Made by a program: the position numbers and the translations under genes
Notes under the pieces: generated by a model
The model's database searches: none
The model's input: the letters and a program-made list of their open reading frames with translations, nothing else
What the model was told of the DNA's origin: nothing
Shown: piece by piece, positions 24,147 to 31,676 of the stretch
Layout: each line of letters starts with the position of its first letter
How positions within the stretch are numbered: position 1 is the stretch's first letter
From: Streptomyces spinoverrucosus
GTDB taxonomy: Bacteria > Actinomycetota > Actinomycetes > Streptomycetales > Streptomycetaceae
Length of the DNA: 64,000 nt
Direction: 5' to 3'
Assembly (NCBI RefSeq): GCF_006539505.1
Contig: NZ_BJND01000019.1
Coordinates: forward strand, 124,001-188,000

Positions 24147-25391
24147 ATGAGCGGCAAGGCGGACCCCCGGGCGGCGGGGGAAGGGACCACCTCGAGAACG
24201 CGGTTGGACCGGGGGCGCGGAGCGCTCGGGCCCGCGTTGGAGCTCGTGCACACCGGGCGCGCCCCGACCCGCGCCGTCCTCACCGCCGAACTCGGCGTGA
24301 CCCGGGCCACGGCCGGCGCGGTCGCCGCGGAACTGGAGGCGCTGGGCCTGATCCGCGTCGACGCCCGGCCGGGTGCCGCCGCCGGGTCCCAGGGCCGCCC
24401 CTCGCACCGGCTGCAACTCGCCGAGGACGGCCCCGTGGCGCTCGCCGCGCAGGTGCACGCCGACGGGTTCAGGGCCGCCCTGGTCGGCCTCGGCGGGCGG
24501 ATCGTCGCCACCGCGCCCGGCTGCGAGACCGTCGACGCCGATCCGGCGAAGGTCCTCGGGTCGGTGGTGGAGGCGGGCGCCGAGCTGCTGCGCGAGACCG
24601 GGCGGCGCTGCGTGGGTGCCGGGCTCGCGGTGCCGTCGGCGGTCGCCGAACCGGCCGGGCTGGCGCTGAACCCGCTGCACCTGGCGTGGCCGGCGGGGGC
24701 GCCCGTGCGGGAGATCTTCGCCGAGTGCGTGCGCGCGGCCGGGATCACCGGGCCCGCGTTCGCCGCCAACGACGTCAACCTCGCCGCGCTCGCCGAGCAC
24801 CGGCACGGCGCCGGGCGGGGCGCCCGCGACCTGCTGTGCGTGGCCACCGGGCACCGGGGTGTGGGCGGTGCGCTGGTGCTCGACGGACGGCTGCACACGG
24901 GCAGTTCGGGCCTGGCGCTGGAGGTCGGCCACCTCACCGTCAACCCCGAGGGCCGCCCCTGCCACTGCGGCAGCCGCGGCTGCCTGGACGTCGAGGCCGA
25001 CCCGCTGGCCTTCCTCACCACGGCGGGCCACGACCCCGGCCCCGAGGTGTCCCTGCTGAAGCAGGCCAACGACCTGATCCGGCACGAGTACGCCGACCCC
25101 GCCGTCCGCGCCGCCGCAGAGGCCCTCATCGACCGCCTCGGCCTCGGACTCGCCGGTCTGGTGAACATCCTCAACCCCGACCGGATCATCCTGGGCGGCC
25201 TGCACCGCACCCTCCTGGACGCCGATCCCGAGCGGCTGCGGGCGGTGGTCGCCGACCGCAGCCTGTGGGGGCAGAGCGGGGGAGTGCCGATCCTCGCCTG
25301 CTCCCTGGACCACAACAGCCTGGTCGGGGCGGCGGAGTTGGCCTGGCAGCCGGTGCTGGACGATCCGCTGGGGGCGCTGACGGCGGCGTGA
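24147..25391 (+). CDS. ROK-family transcriptional regulator
   Basis: A 414-residue NagC/XylR-type protein: an N-terminal winged HTH (about 30-75, RAVLTAELGVTRATAGAVAAEL) followed by a sugar-kinase-like ROK domain. AVPSAVAEPAGL, AANDVNLAALAEH, the cysteine zinc motif CHCGSRGCLD (about 271-280) and LNPDRIILGG are visible. The usual Glu after GCL is Asp here. The HTH favours a sugar-sensing regulator over a kinase. No obvious target operon is adjacent. Confidence 0.88.
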   Translation: MSGKADPRAAGEGTTSRTRLDRGRGALGPALELVHTGRAPTRAVLTAELGVTRATAGAVAAELEALGLIRVDARPGAAAGSQGRPSHRLQLAEDGPVALAAQVHADGFRAALVGLGGRIVATAPGCETVDADPAKVLGSVVEAGAELLRETGRRCVGAGLAVPSAVAEPAGLALNPLHLAWPAGAPVREIFAECVRAAGITGPAFAANDVNLAALAEHRHGAGRGARDLLCVATGHRGVGGALVLDGRLHTGSSGLALEVGHLTVNPEGRPCHCGSRGCLDVEADPLAFLTTAGHDPGPEVSLLKQANDLIRHEYADPAVRAAAEALIDRLGLGLAGLVNILNPDRIILGGLHRTLLDADPERLRAVVADRSLWGQSGGVPILACSLDHNSLVGAAELAWQPVLDDPLGALTAA

Positions 25392-25399
25392 CGGCGGGC

Positions 25400-25458
25400 G
25401 CCGTACAGGGGCGTTCGCGACGGGTGCCGTACAGGGGCGGGCGCGACGGGTGCCGCTG
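25400..25458. repeat. 26-bp tandem repeat, two full units and a partial
   Basis: Units at 25400-25425 and 25426-25451 start GCCGTACAGGGGCG and differ at two bases; a third partial unit begins at 25452 (GCCGCTGCTACAG) and runs into the stop of the SDR gene. It lies in the 67-bp gap between the convergent ROK and SDR genes. Confidence 0.8.
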
Positions 25459-26223
25459 CTACAGCGTGGCGCCGCCGTCGATGACCAGATCGGTCCCCAC
25501 GACGGACCCGGCGGCGTCCGACGCCAGATACAGCACCGCCTGCGCCACCTCCTCCGTCGTGGAGATGCGGCCCAGCGGCGACTCCTCCTTCATCCGCGCG
25601 GCCCGCTCGGCCTCGGTTTCCCCGGCACGCAGCGACATGCTCGTGTCGGACGCACCGGGGCTCACCGCGTTGATCCGCACGCCGTCCGCGATGTACTCCA
25701 GGGCGGCCCCGCGGGTCAGCGAAGTGACGGCCGCCTTGGTCGCCGAGTACGCCGTGGTACCCGGCACCTGCTTGTGCCGCCCGAGGTTCGACGAGACGTT
25801 GACGATCACACCGCCACCGGCCTGCGTCCGCATCCGCCGGATCTCGGCCGACATGGCCAGGAAGACGCCGGTGACGTTGATATCGAGCACCGTCCGCCAG
25901 TCCTCCTCGGCCAGCTCGGCGAGCGGCCCGCCCCGGAAGACCCCGGCGTTGTTCACGGCGACATCGAGCGATCCGAACCGCTCCACGACCGCGTCGACGA
26001 GCGCCTCGACCTCGTCGGCCCGTGCCACATCGGCGACCTGGGCGACGGCGGTCCCACCGGCCTGCCGCACCAGCGCCACGGTCTCGTCGAGCGTCGCGCG
26101 CCCACGCCCGGCCACGACCACCCGGGCACCCTCGGCGGCGAACGCGAGAGCGACGGCCCGGCCGATACCGGACCCGCCACCGCTGACGAGGAAGGCACGA
26201 CCGGAGAAGCGATTGCTGGACAT
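25459..26223 (-). CDS. SDR-family oxidoreductase
   Basis: A 254-residue classical short-chain dehydrogenase. The nucleotide-binding glycine motif SGGGSGIG is at about 14-21, NNAGVF at about 90-95, the catalytic Ser in NVSSNLG and YSATK (Tyr/Lys), all intact. An Asp after beta-2 is lacking (VAGRGR), which suggests NADP(H). It lies downstream of the MFS gene on the same strand (52-bp gap), so the two probably form a unit under the adjacent TetR protein. The substrate is unknown. Confidence 0.9.
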   Translation of the reverse strand: MSSNRFSGRAFLVSGGGSGIGRAVALAFAAEGARVVVAGRGRATLDETVALVRQAGGTAVAQVADVARADEVEALVDAVVERFGSLDVAVNNAGVFRGGPLAELAEEDWRTVLDINVTGVFLAMSAEIRRMRTQAGGGVIVNVSSNLGRHKQVPGTTAYSATKAAVTSLTRGAALEYIADGVRINAVSPGASDTSMSLRAGETEAERAARMKEESPLGRISTTEEVAQAVLYLASDAAGSVVGTDLVIDGGATL

Positions 26224-26275
26224 GTGTCAGTTTCCTTTCGACAGGGGGAGTTGAAGCACTGGTACGACAGTGAGG

Positions 26276-27640
26276 TCAGCGTCGGCCGGACAGGCGAGCC
26301 GCGACCGCGGCCACCGTGAACAGGCCCGCCGCGGCCGCCAGGCTCGCCCGGTCGCCGCCGACGGCGAGCAGCGCGGCGAAGACGACGGTCGGCCCGACCT
26401 CCATCGCCGTGTTGTGGACACCGCCGGCCAGTCCGGTACGTCCGGCGGGCACCCGGTCGGTGGCCAGTACGGCCGCTCCCGCGAAGGAGGCGGCGGCCCC
26501 GGCCGGCAGCAGCACGAAACCGGGCAGGATTCCGGTGCCGTACGGGATATCGGCGTCGAGCCCGGTCAGCGCCAGCAGTCCGAGCCCGGCCGCGCCGAGC
26601 GCCAGCCCGCCGCCGGTGACGGCACCCGGCCCGTACCGTCCCACGAGTCGCCCCGCCGCCCGGCCGGAGACCAGGAGCGCGGCGGCGAAGGGCAGGAACG
26701 CGGCCGACGTCCGTAGCGCCGACCAGCCGCGTTCGTCCTGCAGATGCAGCGAGAACAGCACGAACACGGTGCTGGTTCCGGCGGCGGTGAGCGCGGTGGC
26801 CGCGAGCCCGAACATCCGCCGCCCGTCCCGCAGGAAGCTCGGCGGCAACAGCGGATCACGCGCCCGGCGTTCGACGGCGGCGAAGACGACCAGCAGCACC
26901 GCACCGACGGCCAGCGGGCCCAGCACCCGGGCCGAGCCCCATGACCACGCGTCGGTGCGGACGAGCCCATAACTGGCCGCGACGAGACCAGCCGTGGCCA
27001 GCACGGCTCCCGGGGTATCGAGCGGGCCGCTCCGCCTCGGCCCGCCGCCGCCGGGCAGCATCCGCGGCGCCAGCGACAACGCCACGACGGCGACGGCCGC
27101 CGGTACGGCCAGGGCCCCACGCCAGGACGACAGCGCGGAGATGACACCGGAGAGCAGATTCCCCGCCGTGGCCCCGAGCACCGACAGGCCGCCCCAGGTC
27201 GCCATCACGCGCCGGTACGCGGACGGCTCCGGGAAGAGCGTGCGCAGTACGGCCATGGCGGCCGGGGCGATCACGGCCGCGCCGGCGCCCTGCGCGAACC
27301 GCGCCGCGAGCAGCGTGCCGTACCCCGGAGCGAGGGGTGTGGCGAGGGAGGCCACGGCGAAGAGCAGCAGCCCGGCGATCAGCGTCCGGCGCCCGCCGTA
27401 CCGGTCGGCGAGCCGTCCACCCAACAACAGCAGCCCGGCGAAGGTCAGCCCGTACGCGGCGCTCAGCAGCACCAAGTCGTCCCGGCCCAGGCCGAATTGC
27501 CGACCGATCTCCGGCAACGGCACGGCAATCGCGGCCAGAGTGAAGATCAGCGTGACCTGGAGCGAGCCGAGCAGGGCGAAGGAACGTCGAACGGCGTGCC
27601 GTGGCCGGACCGGCGCCGGGGTGCTGTCGAGCGTGGTCAT
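26276..27640 (-). CDS. MFS transporter, EmrB/QacA-type drug efflux
   Basis: A 454-residue transporter with many hydrophobic segments and the A-motif LGGRLADRYGGRRT; motif C-like glycine-rich helices follow. ATG 27640 is chosen for its AAGG ribosome-binding site; an upstream ATG at 27670 would read through the operator. A TetR-type operator lies 15 bp upstream of the start and the TetR gene is next on the same strand, the usual layout for repressor-controlled efflux. The exported compound may be the substrate or product of the co-transcribed SDR. Confidence 0.88.
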   Translation of the reverse strand: MTTLDSTPAPVRPRHAVRRSFALLGSLQVTLIFTLAAIAVPLPEIGRQFGLGRDDLVLLSAAYGLTFAGLLLLGGRLADRYGGRRTLIAGLLLFAVASLATPLAPGYGTLLAARFAQGAGAAVIAPAAMAVLRTLFPEPSAYRRVMATWGGLSVLGATAGNLLSGVISALSSWRGALAVPAAVAVVALSLAPRMLPGGGGPRRSGPLDTPGAVLATAGLVAASYGLVRTDAWSWGSARVLGPLAVGAVLLVVFAAVERRARDPLLPPSFLRDGRRMFGLAATALTAAGTSTVFVLFSLHLQDERGWSALRTSAAFLPFAAALLVSGRAAGRLVGRYGPGAVTGGGLALGAAGLGLLALTGLDADIPYGTGILPGFVLLPAGAAASFAGAAVLATDRVPAGRTGLAGGVHNTAMEVGPTVVFAALLAVGGDRASLAAAAGLFTVAAVAARLSGRR

Positions 27641-27654
27641 GAAACCCTTCTTTC

Positions 27655-27670
27655 TTGACCGACCGGTCAA
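27655..27670. promoter_or_regulatory. TetR-type operator before the MFS gene
   Basis: TTGACCGACCGGTCAA is a palindrome apart from its two central bases. The half-site CGGTCAAT recurs in the repeats upstream of the TetR gene (28343-28368), so the same repressor probably binds both. Confidence 0.65.
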
Positions 27671-27729
27671 TTATTGAGGCACACGTCCAGCTCGCATCGC
27701 CGCCGGACGTCGGCGTGCAGGCCGGGCGA

Positions 27730-28314
27730 TCAGTCCAGCAGCATCAACGCCTGCTCCGCCGCGTCCCGCACCCGCGCCGGGTCCGACGACGCCTTCCCGG
27801 TCACCCGCAGCCCCTGCATCAGCACCAGCAGCATCCGGGCCAGCGCCCGCGGATCCCTGTCCTCGGGCAGCTCGCCCTGCGCCTGGGCGCGGACGAGCGC
27901 CGAGTGCAGCAGCGTTTCGGCGTGCTCCCAGCTCAGCTCCACCCGGCGGGCGGCCGCGGTGTCATGCGGGGCCAGCTCGGCCGCCGTGTTGGTGACCAGG
28001 CAGCCGATCGTGCGCCGGGCCTCGTTCGCGGCCTCTTCGGCGAACCTGCGTACCACCGCGCGCACGGCCGGCAGCGCCGGGCCCGGTTGTGACAGCTCCC
28101 GCGTGAGCAGGGGATTCATGGCCTCGCCATAGCGGTCCAGGGCCTTCATGTACAGGTCCCGCTTATTGCCGTACGTGGCGTAGATGCTGGCGCGTCCGAT
28201 GCCGAGGTGCTCGACGAGATCCGCCATCGAGGTCGCCTCGTAACCCCGCTCCCAGAACAGTTCGAGGGCCGACTGGAGCACGGTGTCCGGATCGAATTCC
28301 TTGGTCCTGGCCAT
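27730..28314 (-). CDS. TetR-family repressor
   Basis: A 194-residue regulator with the HTH at about 25-45 (TSMADLVEHLGIGRASIYATYGNK) and a helical ligand domain. The C-terminal part has LVTNTAAELAPHD, as in the AcrR/NemR group that often senses electrophiles or drugs. Encoded just upstream of the MFS and SDR genes on the same strand, with matching half-sites in both promoters, it likely represses itself and the MFS/SDR unit. Confidence 0.9.
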   Translation of the reverse strand: MARTKEFDPDTVLQSALELFWERGYEATSMADLVEHLGIGRASIYATYGNKRDLYMKALDRYGEAMNPLLTRELSQPGPALPAVRAVVRRFAEEAANEARRTIGCLVTNTAAELAPHDTAAARRVELSWEHAETLLHSALVRAQAQGELPEDRDPRALARMLLVLMQGLRVTGKASSDPARVRDAAEQALMLLD

Positions 28315-28342
28315 AACCCCGACCCTAGGCGATTCGAGAACG

Positions 28343-28368
28343 ATCGGTCAATAAAATCGGTCAATAAA
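28343..28368. promoter_or_regulatory. Direct repeats ATCGGTCAATAAA x2 upstream of the TetR gene
   Basis: Two identical 13-mers head to tail, 28 bp upstream of the TetR start. The CGGTCAAT half matches the operator at 27655-27670. Direct rather than inverted order is unusual for TetR sites. The A/T-rich TCAATAAA segments may also serve as promoter elements. Confidence 0.55.
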
Positions 28369-28390
28369 TGCTGCTGGCCAATTACGCGCG

Positions 28391-29299
28391 TCAGTGCCAC
28401 TCCACGGAGAAGGCCCGTGCCGGGTTCTCGGTGAGCATGCGCTCGACCACCTGCACTCCCACCGCCATTTCCAGCCTCGGCCGCACGCGTCGCAGCAGAT
28501 ACGGCATCCCGGGGCCGCCGCTCACCGAGCGCGCCCCGGCGGTGGTGGTGTCGCCGCCGAGGAGCAGTCGATCCGTGAATCCGGCCTCGGCCAGTGCCCG
28601 TACGGCGTTCGGCATGCGCCAGTCGGTTGCGTGGTGGGCGCGGGACGGGCCGTCGAAGGCGAGGTAGGCGCCCGCCTCGGCGGCCTGGTGGTGCACGACG
28701 AAGTCGGGGGAGCGGTTGAGGTGCCCGAGGATCACCCGGTCAGGCGGCATGCCCAACTCCCCGCACAGCAGGTCGAGTACGTCCAGTGCGCCCGTGCCCA
28801 GCTCCAGGTGGACGGCGACGGGTGCGCCGGTCGCGTGGTGGGCCTCGGCCGCGGCGGCCATGGTCCAGCGCGCGTGCGCGTCGAGCGCGTGGAACCCGGC
28901 CGCGACCTTGACGAACCCCGCACGGACGCCCGAGGCGCCGATGCCCTCCGTCAGCTCGGCGACGAACACCTCCGCGAGCCGCCCGCGCAGCCGCTCCAGC
29001 GTGCCCTCGCCGTAGTGACCGGCCTGGTGCAGCCCCGTCGCGGCCACGACATGCACCCCGCTCTCCCGGGCGAGCGCGGGCAGGTCGGCGGCCCGCCGCC
29101 CCAGCCCGTACGGCGTCCACTGCATCACGCCGCCCCCGCCCTGCGCGCGGAACGCGGCCAGCTCGGCCCGCGCCGCCGCGGCGTCCCGCAGTCCCTGACC
29201 GGGCAGCAGGGGAGTGGAGAGGAACAGGTGATCGTGGGCGTCGCACACGCCCAGCTGCTCGGGGAGGACATCGCCCAGCACCGTACGGAGCGTGCTCAC
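28391..29299 (-). CDS. Phosphotriesterase-family amidohydrolase
   Basis: A 302-residue metal-dependent hydrolase. CDAHDHLF near residue 20 gives the HxH metal pair, GFVKVAAG (about 130) the carboxylated bridging lysine, VHLELG and LGHLNRSPD the later histidines, and LLGGDTTT the catalytic Asp. Natural substrates in this family are usually lactones or esters; true phosphotriesterase activity is rare. GTG 29299 overlaps the stop of the DUF4865 gene (GTGA); GTG 29302 is an alternative. It forms a unit with the DUF4865 and TetR genes. Confidence 0.83.
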   Translation of the reverse strand: MSTLRTVLGDVLPEQLGVCDAHDHLFLSTPLLPGQGLRDAAAARAELAAFRAQGGGGVMQWTPYGLGRRAADLPALARESGVHVVAATGLHQAGHYGEGTLERLRGRLAEVFVAELTEGIGASGVRAGFVKVAAGFHALDAHARWTMAAAAEAHHATGAPVAVHLELGTGALDVLDLLCGELGMPPDRVILGHLNRSPDFVVHHQAAEAGAYLAFDGPSRAHHATDWRMPNAVRALAEAGFTDRLLLGGDTTTAGARSVSGGPGMPYLLRRVRPRLEMAVGVQVVERMLTENPARAFSVEWH

Positions 29300-29880
29300 C
29301 ACTGGCGTCCCCGCGGCAGCGACTCCCGCTCCGGCGCGGACAGATGCAGCACCTGGAACACCTCACCCTCCGCCTTGGCCGGGTGGTCCGCCCACAGCGA
29401 GAAGTGGACGAGTTCCCAGCGTGCGGTGTCCACGGCCGCCGCCGCGCACACCGCACCGTCCTCGGCGGCCAGCCGCCCCGCCTCTCGCACCGCGTCCCCG
29501 ACGACGTCGGACAACACCACGCCCTCTGGCACGGGTGTGCTCCTGCGTACGGCCACCCGCGCGTGCCCACCGACGGCGCCGCCCTCCTCGTACGCCAGAC
29601 CCGTCCACTGCCGCACCACGGGCCGCCCGAAGTCCTCGCTCAGGCCCTGGAATCCGCCTCCCCAGAGGAAGGAGTTCATGCCCTCCACGGTGCGCCAGAG
29701 GTAGAACGGCGCGTACTGGTTGACGGGCGATCCGTGCACCCCGCGCTCGCGGATCAGATACGCCTTGAAGCCCAGGCCCGGCCAGTCGTCCAGCAGATGC
29801 CCGAGACGCGCCACGCGGGCGCGGATGACGCCCATCTCGTAGTCGGCGGGCAGCGTGCGCTCGTACTGCATGGCGTGCAT
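29296..29880 (-). CDS. DUF4865-family protein
   Basis: A 194-residue protein matching the DUF4865 pattern: an N-terminal MQYERTLPADYEMGVIRARV, a central PGLGFKAYLIRERG, then NQYAPFYLWRTVEGMNSFLWG. No catalytic residues are known. Members are typically encoded beside TetR regulators and small hydrolases, as here. The upstream TetR gene stops 4 bp away and the downstream hydrolase overlaps, so the three form one transcript. The function is unknown. Confidence 0.8.
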   Translation of the reverse strand: MHAMQYERTLPADYEMGVIRARVARLGHLLDDWPGLGFKAYLIRERGVHGSPVNQYAPFYLWRTVEGMNSFLWGGGFQGLSEDFGRPVVRQWTGLAYEEGGAVGGHARVAVRRSTPVPEGVVLSDVVGDAVREAGRLAAEDGAVCAAAAVDTARWELVHFSLWADHPAKAEGEVFQVLHLSAPERESLPRGRQW

Positions 29881-29884
29881 CGGA

Positions 29885-30457
29885 TCAGTCCCCTCGGGTG
29901 GACGGCGGGGCCAGCAGGGCGAGCAGCCCGCGTACCCCCGTGTCGAAGGCGGCCGGAGACCCTGACGCGCGGGCCAGGACGTAACCGCCCTGCACGGTCG
30001 CGACGATCGCCGCGGCGATCTCCTCGCCGTCCAGGTGCGGCGCGAACTGGCCCTGCTCCTGGCCCTCCTCGAACAGTCCGGCGAGCCGTTCGCGGAGCCA
30101 GTCGAGGGTCTCGTCGACGGGTGCGCGCAGCTCGTCGCTCGCGATCACGTCCGGGTCCATGGTCAGCCGGCCGACCGGGCAGCCGCGCAGCACATCGCGC
30201 TCGCGTCGCAGATACGCCGCGATCCGCTCGTACGGCGTTCCCGGCCCGCCGAGTACTCCCTCGGCGGTAGCCCGCATTTCGTCGGCGGTCCGCCGGATCG
30301 CGGCCAGGGCGAGATCCGGCTTGCCCTTGAAGTGGTGGTACATGCTGCCCTGCCCGGCGCCCGCACGCTCCAGGATCGCCTTGGGGCTCGTGCCCACATA
30401 GCCGCGCTCCCACAGCAGCTCGCGGGTGGACTCGATCAGTCGCTCCGAGGTGCTCAT
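29885..30457 (-). CDS. TetR-family repressor
   Basis: A 190-residue regulator with the HTH around TSPKAILERAGAGQGSMYHH (about 22-42) and a C-terminal domain with GCPVGRLTMDPDV, typical of TetR_C_33-like proteins. ATG 30457 (MSTSERLIEST) is the family-like start; a longer frame begins at 30505 but crosses the operator. First gene of the unit with the DUF4865 and hydrolase genes, probably autoregulated from 30466-30485. Confidence 0.9.
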   Translation of the reverse strand: MSTSERLIESTRELLWERGYVGTSPKAILERAGAGQGSMYHHFKGKPDLALAAIRRTADEMRATAEGVLGGPGTPYERIAAYLRRERDVLRGCPVGRLTMDPDVIASDELRAPVDETLDWLRERLAGLFEEGQEQGQFAPHLDGEEIAAAIVATVQGGYVLARASGSPAAFDTGVRGLLALLAPPSTRGD

Positions 30458-30465
30458 ACGGTCAA

Positions 30466-30485
30466 TGTACATACTAGTAGTTACA
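30466..30485. promoter_or_regulatory. TetR-type operator, 20 bp
   Basis: TGTA-N2-TACTAGTA-N2-TACA is symmetric except at the N2 pairs. It lies 8 bp upstream of the TetR start and is A/T-rich against the background. It also lies 152 bp upstream of the divergent SHOCT/ABC operon. Confidence 0.65.
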
Positions 30486-30636
30486 GAATCCATGGAGCAG
30501 CTCACAGACGCCTGCCTACTCCCCGGGAGGTACGCGCACAGCCGCTGGCCGTACGACGACCCGGCACCCTCCCCGGAGCCAGTCTCGAAGCGTCATCGAA
30601 CGAGACCTTCAGAGACCTACTGGGAGATGAACCACC

Positions 30637-30927
30637 GTGCAGACCCTCGCACACTGGGACGGCGGTCCCGGCCCCTGGATCCTGCTCTTCCCGCTGATCT
30701 GGGCGGCCGTGATACTGGGCGCCGTCACCCTTCTGCGCCGCACCGTCTGGAGCGGCCGTCGGGCGCCATGGCGCCCCATGGACGACACCCGCCCGTCCGG
30801 CGACTCGCCCATCGCCATCATCGGCCGCCGCTTTGCCTCCGGCGAGATCGACGAGGACGAGTACTGGCGCCGACTGTCCGTCCTGGAAGAGCAGTTCGGC
30901 CGTACCGGCAAGGGCGGTGCGGCATGA
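30637..30927 (+). CDS. Small SHOCT-domain membrane protein
   Basis: A 96-residue protein with one N-terminal transmembrane helix (WILLFPLIWAAVILGAVTLL) and a C-terminal short SHOCT-like motif (IIGRRFASGEIDEDEYWRRL, ending LEEQF). Such proteins are common near transporters and their role is unclear. The stop overlaps the ABC ATPase start by 4 bases, so it is the first gene of a three-gene operon. Confidence 0.8.
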   Translation: MQTLAHWDGGPGPWILLFPLIWAAVILGAVTLLRRTVWSGRRAPWRPMDDTRPSGDSPIAIIGRRFASGEIDEDEYWRRLSVLEEQFGRTGKGGAA

Positions 30928-31676
30928 CCGTCGTGACCACCGCGAGCCGTACCGCCGCACGCGTGCAGGACGCCGTCAAGGTGTACGGCTCGGGGGACAC
31001 GGCCGTGAGGGCCCTGGACGGGGTGAGCGTCGGCTTTCCGGCCGGACGCTTCACCGCGATCATGGGGCCCTCGGGCTCCGGCAAGTCCACCCTGATGCAC
31101 TGCGCGGCCGGACTGGACACGCTCACCTCCGGCGCCGCCTACATCGGCGACACCGACCTGGGCGCCCTCGACGACCGCCGCCTGACCCTGCTGCGCCGCG
31201 ACCGGATCGGCTTCGTCTTCCAGGCGTTCAACCTGGTGCCGACGCTGACCGTCGCCGAGAACATCACCCTGCCGCTGGACCTCGCCGGCAGCCGGGGCGA
31301 CGCGGAGTGGATCGACGCGCTGGTCGACGTCGTCGGCCTGCGCGACCGGCTCCACCACCGGCCCGCCGAGCTCTCCGGCGGCCAGCAGCAACGCGTCGCC
31401 GTGGCCCGCGCCTTCGCCGGCCGCCCGGACGTGGTGTTCGCCGACGAGCCGACCGGCAATCTCGACTCCCGTTCCGGCGAGGAGGTGCTGGGGCTGCTCG
31501 GCCGGGCCGTGCGCCAGATGGAGCGCACGGTCGTCATGGTCACCCACGACCCGGTCGCCGCCGCCCACGCCGACGAGGTCGTGTTCCTGGCCGACGGGCG
31601 CCTGGTCGACCGTATGGAATCCCCGACCGCCGACAAGGTCCTGGACCGTCTCAAAGCCTTCGAGGTGCCCTCATGA
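30924..31676 (+). CDS. ABC transporter ATPase, MacB/LolD type
   Basis: A 250-residue ATPase with Walker A GPSGSGKST, Q-loop VFQAFNLVPTLT, signature LSGGQQQRVAVARA, Walker B VVFADEPTGNLD and the H-loop VTHD. The PTGNLDS string is characteristic of the LolD/MacB/FtsE group, which powers mechanotransmission rather than solute passage. It overlaps both neighbours (ATGA). Confidence 0.92.
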   Translation: MTVVTTASRTAARVQDAVKVYGSGDTAVRALDGVSVGFPAGRFTAIMGPSGSGKSTLMHCAAGLDTLTSGAAYIGDTDLGALDDRRLTLLRRDRIGFVFQAFNLVPTLTVAENITLPLDLAGSRGDAEWIDALVDVVGLRDRLHHRPAELSGGQQQRVAVARAFAGRPDVVFADEPTGNLDSRSGEEVLGLLGRAVRQMERTVVMVTHDPVAAAHADEVVFLADGRLVDRMESPTADKVLDRLKAFEVPS

